NCBI RefSeq assembly: GCF_003352005.1 | Contig: NZ_CP024848.1 | Span: forward strand, 2,241,001-2,305,000 | DNA: 64,000 nucleotides | Origin: Oceanobacillus zhaokaii | Lineage (GTDB): Bacteria; Bacillota; Bacilli; Bacillales; Amphibacillaceae | Direction: 5' to 3' | Shown here: piece after piece, positions 56,748-64,000 of the stretch | Layout: the number at the start of each line of letters is the position of its first letter | How positions within the stretch are numbered: position 1 is the stretch's first letter | Position numbers and translations under genes: made by a program | Notes under the pieces: model-generated | Seen by the model: the letters and a program-made list of their open reading frames with translations, nothing else | Told to the model about the DNA's origin: nothing | Database searches by the model: none

Positions 56748-56933
56748 TTACTGTAATTTCCGTTGTTCTTCTGTAAATAGATCATTTAACGAGCTTAAAC
56801 TACCATCTGCCTCAATTTGATGTAGGGTTAACTCATTATTTAAGATTGTCATTTCTACAAAACATGTCCAGCAATAATAGTTTTGTGAACCAATTTTACC
56901 AATATCTTTGCCATTACAATTCGGGCATCGCAT
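56748..56933 (-). CDS. Small zinc-ribbon protein
   Basis: 61 residues from ATG 56933 with GAGGTG seven bases upstream. CPNC near the N-terminus and CWTC near residue 24 form a zinc ribbon; the rest is polar. An in-frame ATG five codons earlier contains the ribosome binding site. It resembles short proteins between recD2 and yrrI in Bacillus but I cannot name it. Function unknown. Confidence 0.75.
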   Translation of the reverse strand: MRCPNCNGKDIGKIGSQNYYCWTCFVEMTILNNELTLHQIEADGSLSSLNDLFTEEQRKLQ

Positions 56934-57007
56934 ATCATCACACCTCATTTATAAAATACATTATGATGTTATGCTTACCCGTTTTTCATTATTTTATACA
57001 TTTTGAC

Positions 57008-59329
57008 TTACATAAAGTCATAAGGAGATATCTCTTCATCTTCACTATTATTAGCTGATGGCTGTGAAATCTCCTCTATTCTCATTGCTAATTGCTCTTT
57101 TAACGATGTAAAACGATTATTTGTATCAACTGTTTGGATTCCCTTAAAAAATGCCTGTATTTCTCCGCAAATAATCAATGATTCTTTACTTCTAGTAATT
57201 GCAGTATAAAGCAGATTTTTCCTAAGCATGCGATTGTAAGTTGAGACGACAGGCATGACGACGATAGGAAACTCACTACCCTGAGACTTATGAATGGAGA
57301 TGCAATAGGCGTGCATAAAATTATCATAGTCTTTCCTTACATAAACAACCTCTCGATCATCAAAAGCAATAACAATCTGTTCCACATTTTCTTTGTTCTC
57401 ATCCTCTTTGAATATCGCAACAACCTCGCCAATATCACCATTATATACACCATCTTCTGGCTGATTAACGAGCTGAATGACCTTATCGCCAACCCGATAA
57501 ATAAGGTCATTCAACTTTACTTCACGTTTCGTCTTGGTCTTCGGGTTAATCAATTGCTGTAGTTCTTTATTGATCATCGTTATCCCCGCTTGTGAACGAT
57601 ACATTGGCGCAAGCACTTGAATGTCTCTCAGATCAATTCCCTTTTCCTTTGCTTTCTTAAAAATAATGTTGACGACATCGAGCATTTGATATTCATTACA
57701 TGGAATAAAACTGAAATCTGTATCATTACGCAAAGAATCCACTGTACACATATCATTTTTAATTTCATGTGCCAATTGAATTATTTTTGAGCCTTCTTTT
57801 TGTCGGTATACCTCATTTAAACTAACTAAAGGAATAAGCTCACTTTTCAATAAGTCAGCAAGCACCTGACCTGGTCCTACAGATGGCAGCTGATCTTCAT
57901 CACCAACAAGTAATACTTGCATATCATCAGGAATTGCTTTAAAGAGGTTATTTGCTAACCAAATATCAACCATTGAAAACTCATCTACAATTAGAAACTT
58001 ACCATCGAGCTGTTCCTTCTCATCTTTATCAAATCCATTCGCCCCATTCCAGCCAAGAAGTCGGTGAATTGTCTGCGCAGGTATTCCTGTTGATTCATTC
58101 AATCGTTTTGCAGCACGACCTGTTGGAGCAGTAAGAATAAAAGGAAAGTCCGATTTATTATTATAATCTGTCATATTTAAGGAAACATCATGGATCGCCC
58201 CATATGCTTTCAATATCCCTTTAATAACCGTCGTTTTCCCTGTCCCAGGTCCACCTGTCAGAATCATAACTTTAGAATGTAATGCCTTATCGATTGCAGC
58301 AAATTGTTCTTTTCCGTAACTCAATACTTCGGATTCTTCTATCTCACCGGTAATTTTCAATAGATCAGCTAAGGGAGTTTCTACTTCAATTTGTTTTTCG
58401 ATTACTCGTTTTAAATGAGAAGCAAAACCATCCTCTGCATAATAAAGAGAAGGCAAATAAACATTTCCATTCTGGACGATAACTTTCTTTTCCGTATTTA
58501 ATTCATCGAGTCTGTCTGCAACCATTTCTGCAGTCAATTCATGTCTGGTTGATAGCAGCAAAAGGACCTTTGATACACAGTAATCTAATGGCAAATACAC
58601 ATGCCCATCGTTAATACTTCGCTGTAAAACATAAATACAACCAGCTCCAATTCGATTTGGATGTGTTAATGATAGTCCATTTTTCTTTGCTATTTCATCT
58701 GCTGTTTGGAAACCAAGTCCTTCAATATCAAAGACAAATTGATACGGATCCTCTAGCAGCTTATCAATGGTCTCATCTTTATACTGCTGGTAAATTTTTT
58801 GTGCCAGCTTAAGACCAATATTATATGTTGATAGTTGAACAACAACATGCTCAAACCCCTGGTTCTCTTGCAAACTCTTGACTAACTGCTCGCTCGATTC
58901 TTTTTTTATTCCAGGAATATCTGCTAGACAATCAGGATTATCGAGAATTTTGGATACTGCATTCTCCCCTAAATGATCGACAATCTTACTAGCAATTTTT
59001 TTTCCAATTCCATGAAATAAATCACTAGAAAGATAAGCAATAAGACCATCCCTTGTTTCTGGAATAAAAGTTTGATAGGAATTCACACGATATTGCAGAC
59101 CAAATCTTGCATGTCTTTCAAACTCGCCATAGAAGTAATAGGTTGTTTGTTCTTGTAGATTGGAGAAATAGCCTTTGGCGATAATCTCTTTTTCTTTAAA
59201 ATCCTCATTCGTTTCCTTCACTTTAATCTTCACAATTGAGAAATGCTCCGATTTATTATGAAAAATTGTATGCAGGAGTTCTCCTTTAATATAGCCTTGT
59301 ACTTCTTCTGATTGTTGGTCTTTCTCCAT
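57008..59329 (-). CDS. recD2: ATP-dependent DNA helicase RecD2
   Basis: 773-residue 5'-3' superfamily 1 helicase of the RecD2 type, acting outside RecBCD in repair and replication-fork maintenance. The N-terminal OB-like part and helix-hairpin-helix repeats (HGIGKKIASKIVDHLGE, DIPGIKKESSEQLVK) are followed by Walker A TGGPGTGKTTVIKG, DEFSMVDIWLA, the VGDEDQLPSVGPG motif and C-terminal HKSQGSEFPIVVMPV. B. subtilis calls it YrrC. Confidence 0.95.
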   Translation of the reverse strand: MEKDQQSEEVQGYIKGELLHTIFHNKSEHFSIVKIKVKETNEDFKEKEIIAKGYFSNLQEQTTYYFYGEFERHARFGLQYRVNSYQTFIPETRDGLIAYLSSDLFHGIGKKIASKIVDHLGENAVSKILDNPDCLADIPGIKKESSEQLVKSLQENQGFEHVVVQLSTYNIGLKLAQKIYQQYKDETIDKLLEDPYQFVFDIEGLGFQTADEIAKKNGLSLTHPNRIGAGCIYVLQRSINDGHVYLPLDYCVSKVLLLLSTRHELTAEMVADRLDELNTEKKVIVQNGNVYLPSLYYAEDGFASHLKRVIEKQIEVETPLADLLKITGEIEESEVLSYGKEQFAAIDKALHSKVMILTGGPGTGKTTVIKGILKAYGAIHDVSLNMTDYNNKSDFPFILTAPTGRAAKRLNESTGIPAQTIHRLLGWNGANGFDKDEKEQLDGKFLIVDEFSMVDIWLANNLFKAIPDDMQVLLVGDEDQLPSVGPGQVLADLLKSELIPLVSLNEVYRQKEGSKIIQLAHEIKNDMCTVDSLRNDTDFSFIPCNEYQMLDVVNIIFKKAKEKGIDLRDIQVLAPMYRSQAGITMINKELQQLINPKTKTKREVKLNDLIYRVGDKVIQLVNQPEDGVYNGDIGEVVAIFKEDENKENVEQIVIAFDDREVVYVRKDYDNFMHAYCISIHKSQGSEFPIVVMPVVSTYNRMLRKNLLYTAITRSKESLIICGEIQAFFKGIQTVDTNNRFTSLKEQLAMRIEEISQPSANNSEDEEISPYDFM

Positions 59330-59348
59330 CTATAACAACCTCACGATC

Positions 59349-60017
59349 TTACCTATCTTTTTCTTTTAGCAATTCTACAATATTCTTCTTACCATTTGCA
59401 GCTAATAAATGGTCTGGTTGAATTCTCAATGCTGCATTAAAATGTGCTAATGCTCCATCGATATTCTCTTCAAAAATAGAGATTATCCCTAAATTATAAT
59501 AGGCATCACTATGCTCTGGATTCATTCCTATTACATTTTCAAACGTAGCTTTTGCATCCTTTAGATGGTTTGCTTGTGCAAGTGAAAGGCCGTAAAAGAA
59601 TAATATCTCTTCATCATCTGGTGCTAGCTCCGCCGCTCTGAGTAAATATGGAAGAGAGAGTTTAAACTGCTCTTGATTTTGTAATGTTAATCCAAGCATA
59701 TAATAAACATCACTTTCTTCTAACCCCAACTCCATTGCTTTTTGGAAGTTTTGTTGTGCAGGCTGATATAGCGATTGCTCAAAATATAAATTACCTAGAC
59801 CATAATAAGCCGTTGCAGCATTTGCATCAAGCTCCGTTGCTCTGCTAAAGAAACGCTCTGCATGTTCAAAATCTTTCATATGCATCAATAAATTACCAAA
59901 ATTGATATATCCTACTGGATCATTTGGATTTTTTTCAATTACTTCATTAAAGAGCGACGCAGCTTCTTCAAATTTTCCTTCTTGCATATACACGATGCCC
60001 TGTGTGTTCTTATCCAT
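59349..60017 (-). CDS. Tetratricopeptide repeat protein (YrrB-like)
   Basis: 222-residue protein of about six consecutive TPR motifs (e.g. GNLLMHMKDFEHAERFFSRA and GLGNLYFEQSLYQPAQQNFQ), cytoplasmic with no signal. TPR arrays bind other proteins; the B. subtilis counterpart YrrB lies at the same place between mnmA and recD2 and has been suggested to assemble tRNA-modifying or repair partners. It starts 19 bases before recD2. Confidence 0.9.
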   Translation of the reverse strand: MDKNTQGIVYMQEGKFEEAASLFNEVIEKNPNDPVGYINFGNLLMHMKDFEHAERFFSRATELDANAATAYYGLGNLYFEQSLYQPAQQNFQKAMELGLEESDVYYMLGLTLQNQEQFKLSLPYLLRAAELAPDDEEILFFYGLSLAQANHLKDAKATFENVIGMNPEHSDAYYNLGIISIFEENIDGALAHFNAALRIQPDHLLAANGKKNIVELLKEKDR

Positions 60018-60056
60018 TGTAACGCTCCTTATTAGAGGATGTTCTATAACCTATTA

Positions 60057-62326
<2,270 letters not shown>

Positions 62327-62446
62327 TTCCATTTGTCCTTTCGATTATGATTTATATTATATAGGTTGTATATTAATTATTTATTTTTTCAAAGTCATGG
62401 TTAGTTGGAATAAATTGCGACAATAGTTGGTTGTCAATTTACTCAC

Positions 62447-62484
62447 AGTCCAGTCGCTACGGAAATACACTACGCTGAGATGGT
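62447..62484. repeat. Dispersed repeat family B, partial copy 4
   Basis: GTCCAGTCGCTACGGAAATACACTACGC-like sequence matching the left end of the family B element. The rest of the 393-base spacer 62327-62719 shows no gene or clear signal. Confidence 0.55.
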
Positions 62485-62719
62485 GTACTAGTTTTCATTT
62501 AATCACTCTATTTAAGATAAAAAACACTTTCCTCTTTCTTGGGCGTTGTTTCTCACCGTTTACAATGTACCTTCTGCCGAAATAGAAACAGTTGATGGTC
62601 CAATAGAAGGAATATAACTATATTGTCATTGTTACCCGTGGAATCCGACTGCCCGCAGTGAAATTAACATTGCACATATAACGATATTAGACAGTCACCA
62701 CAACGGATTTGATTTTGAC

Positions 62720-63139
62720 CTAAATATAAAACATATAAGCGTCTTGCGGTTCGTCACTATCGTGATTTGCCAGGTCGTCCAGTGTTGTATTGTCTAAGAC
62801 ATTTTTAATTGCGTCCCGAATTTTTAACCATAACGCTTGTTGTGCTGGTTTTTCGTCTTCAATTCCTTCAACAATTGTTATCGGTCCTTCGAGCACTCGA
62901 ATAATATCGCCAGCAGTGATTTCTTTTACTTCTTTTGCTAATACGTAACCACCATATGCTCCGCGGATACTCTTGATTAAACCGGCATTTCGCAGTGGTG
63001 AAGCAAGCTGCTCTAAATAATGCTCGGATAAATCATTCTCCTTTGCAATTGCTTTTAATGACATCGGACCTTCCCCATGATTCTTTGCTAATTCAATCAT
63101 GATTGTTAAGCCATAACGTCCTTTAGTTGATATTTTCAT
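62720..63139 (-). CDS. cymR: Rrf2-family cysteine metabolism repressor CymR
   Basis: 139-residue Rrf2 regulator with an N-terminal winged helix (MKISTKGRYGLTIMIELA, SLKAIAKENDLSEHYLEQL, LRNAGLIKSIRGAYGGYVLA) and no iron-sulfur Cys triad, as in CymR. CymR with CysK represses cysteine biosynthesis genes. It is located next to the desulfurase gene, as in B. subtilis (yrzC). Confidence 0.93.
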   Translation of the reverse strand: MKISTKGRYGLTIMIELAKNHGEGPMSLKAIAKENDLSEHYLEQLASPLRNAGLIKSIRGAYGGYVLAKEVKEITAGDIIRVLEGPITIVEGIEDEKPAQQALWLKIRDAIKNVLDNTTLDDLANHDSDEPQDAYMFYI

Positions 63140-63291
63140 TTTTGTCCACCTCTATTTTACAACACATGAAAACATGTATCGACCTAATTCATTTTAATAC
63201 TTGATATTATAGCATGAATTGCATGCTTCTTGCATTTAAGCCGAATTGGAATTAAGCTTAAATATATCATTATAAATAAAGGACGATATAA

Positions 63292-64000
63292 ATGAAACTA
63301 AAACCACTCGCATTTCGAATGAGACCTGCCCATATTAATGAAATCATTGGACAAGAGCATCTTGTTGGCGAAGGGAAAATTTTAAATCGTATGGTACAAG
63401 CAGAACAACTTGCTTCCATGATTCTCTTTGGTCCCCCGGGCACTGGAAAGACATCGATGGCAACAGCATTAGCGAAAAGCTTGGGATTACGTGTAAAAAT
63501 GCTAAACGCCGTGACAGACAAAAAGAAAGATATGGAAATTGTAGTGGAAGAAGCGAAGATGATGGGAAATATTGTACTAATCTTGGATGAAGTCCATCGT
63601 TTAGATAAGGCTAAACAAGACTTTCTGCTTCCCCATTTAGAAAATGATTTAATCACTTTAATCGGATGTACAACAAGTAATCCATATCATTCGATTAACC
63701 CTGCAATTCGTAGCCGTTGTCATCTCTTTGAGCTACATGCATTAACTCCAGATAATGTAAAAATGGCATTAGTAAGGGCAATCAACGATGAAGAAGAAGG
63801 TTACGGCAAACAAGATATAATCATTTCTGATGAAGCGTTGGATCACTTTTCAACTACTGCGAATGGAGATATGCGCTCAGCATTAAATGGCTTAGAACTA
63901 GCCGTCTCCTCTACTCCTAAGAATCAAGATAATCAAGTTGTGATTGACCTTGAAACAGCGGAAGAATGTATGCAAAAGAAAAGCTTTTCCCATGATAAAA
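63292..64000 (+). CDS. rarA: Replication-associated recombination protein RarA (5' part)
   Basis: AAA+ ATPase of the MgsA/WHIP/RarA family that acts at stalled forks. The start is ATG 63292 after AAAGGA. Visible are PLAFRMRPAHINEIIGQEHLV-type N-terminus (split), Walker A LFGPPGTGKTS (near residue 48), Walker B LILDEVHRLD and sensor motif GCTTSNPYHSINPAIRSRC. The right window edge cuts it after about 236 codons. It diverges from cymR, as yrvN does in B. subtilis. Confidence 0.95.
   Translation, partial: MKLKPLAFRMRPAHINEIIGQEHLVGEGKILNRMVQAEQLASMILFGPPGTGKTSMATALAKSLGLRVKMLNAVTDKKKDMEIVVEEAKMMGNIVLILDEVHRLDKAKQDFLLPHLENDLITLIGCTTSNPYHSINPAIRSRCHLFELHALTPDNVKMALVRAINDEEEGYGKQDIIISDEALDHFSTTANGDMRSALNGLELAVSSTPKNQDNQVVIDLETAEECMQKKSFSHDK

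Overview
The window is AT-rich DNA from an endospore-forming, low-GC Gram-positive bacterium of the family Bacillaceae, probably Oceanobacillus, Virgibacillus or a near relative. Support comes from the sporulation genes (spoIIP, gpr, sigK, sda), strong GGAGG-type ribosome binding sites, the CIRCE/HrcA heat-shock operon, and a gene order that follows the Bacillus subtilis yqeZ-to-yrvN arm with few breaks. Gene names are given by comparison with B. subtilis from memory; no database search was run.

Region 1 (1-30.9 kb) is mostly conserved core on the minus strand. It holds a partial NfeD protease, yqeY-rpsU, deoC, rsmE-prmA, the heat-shock operon hrcA-grpE-dnaK-dnaJ with CIRCE, hemW and lepA, and yqxA-spoIIP-gpr. 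These are followed by rpsT (plus strand), holA, yqzM (plus strand), the late competence genes comEA-comEB-comEC (comEC carries a frameshift), and the yqeM-rsfS-yqeK-nadD-yhbY-aroE-yqeH-yqeG operon. The region ends with sda behind a cluster of DnaA boxes, an uninterrupted sigK, and mtnN-yrrS.

Region 2 (31-48 kb) replaces the pbpI position of B. subtilis with an accessory block of about 17 kb. It is a Tad (Flp) pilus locus: TadZ, TadA ATPase, TadB, TadC, Flp pilin, two TadE-like pseudopilins, a large DUF5702/TadG-like protein, a lipoprotein and a prepilin peptidase. Downstream in the same direction lie an FHA-domain membrane protein, a PP2C phosphatase, a soluble Ser/Thr kinase, a membrane pseudokinase of the EssB/YukC type (normally part of type VII secretion) and an 85-residue membrane protein. 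No other type VII gene is present. The block looks like a pilus machine under threonine-phosphorylation control, and it is the most interesting part of the window. A divergent zinc-ribbon, TcaA-like envelope protein sits beyond the intergenic region, which carries a three-repeat WalR/PhoP-type operator and a perfect Spo0A-box match.

Region 3 (48-64 kb) returns to core genes: greA, udk-trmR, mltG, yrzB-ruvX-ireB, alaS with a T-box leader, an AI-2E family permease, a zinc-ribbon protein, recD2, a TPR protein, mnmA with its cysteine desulfurase, cymR, and divergent rarA (cut by the right edge).

Three families of short dispersed repeats are scattered in the intergenic DNA. Family A (five copies) folds into two hairpins with a terminator-like T-tail and always faces the same way as local transcription. 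Family B (four copies) is bounded by inverted GAAATACAC/GTGTATTTC motifs. Family C (two copies) includes one that supplies the last codons and stop of yqeK. No tRNA, rRNA, CRISPR array, transposase or phage gene was seen.
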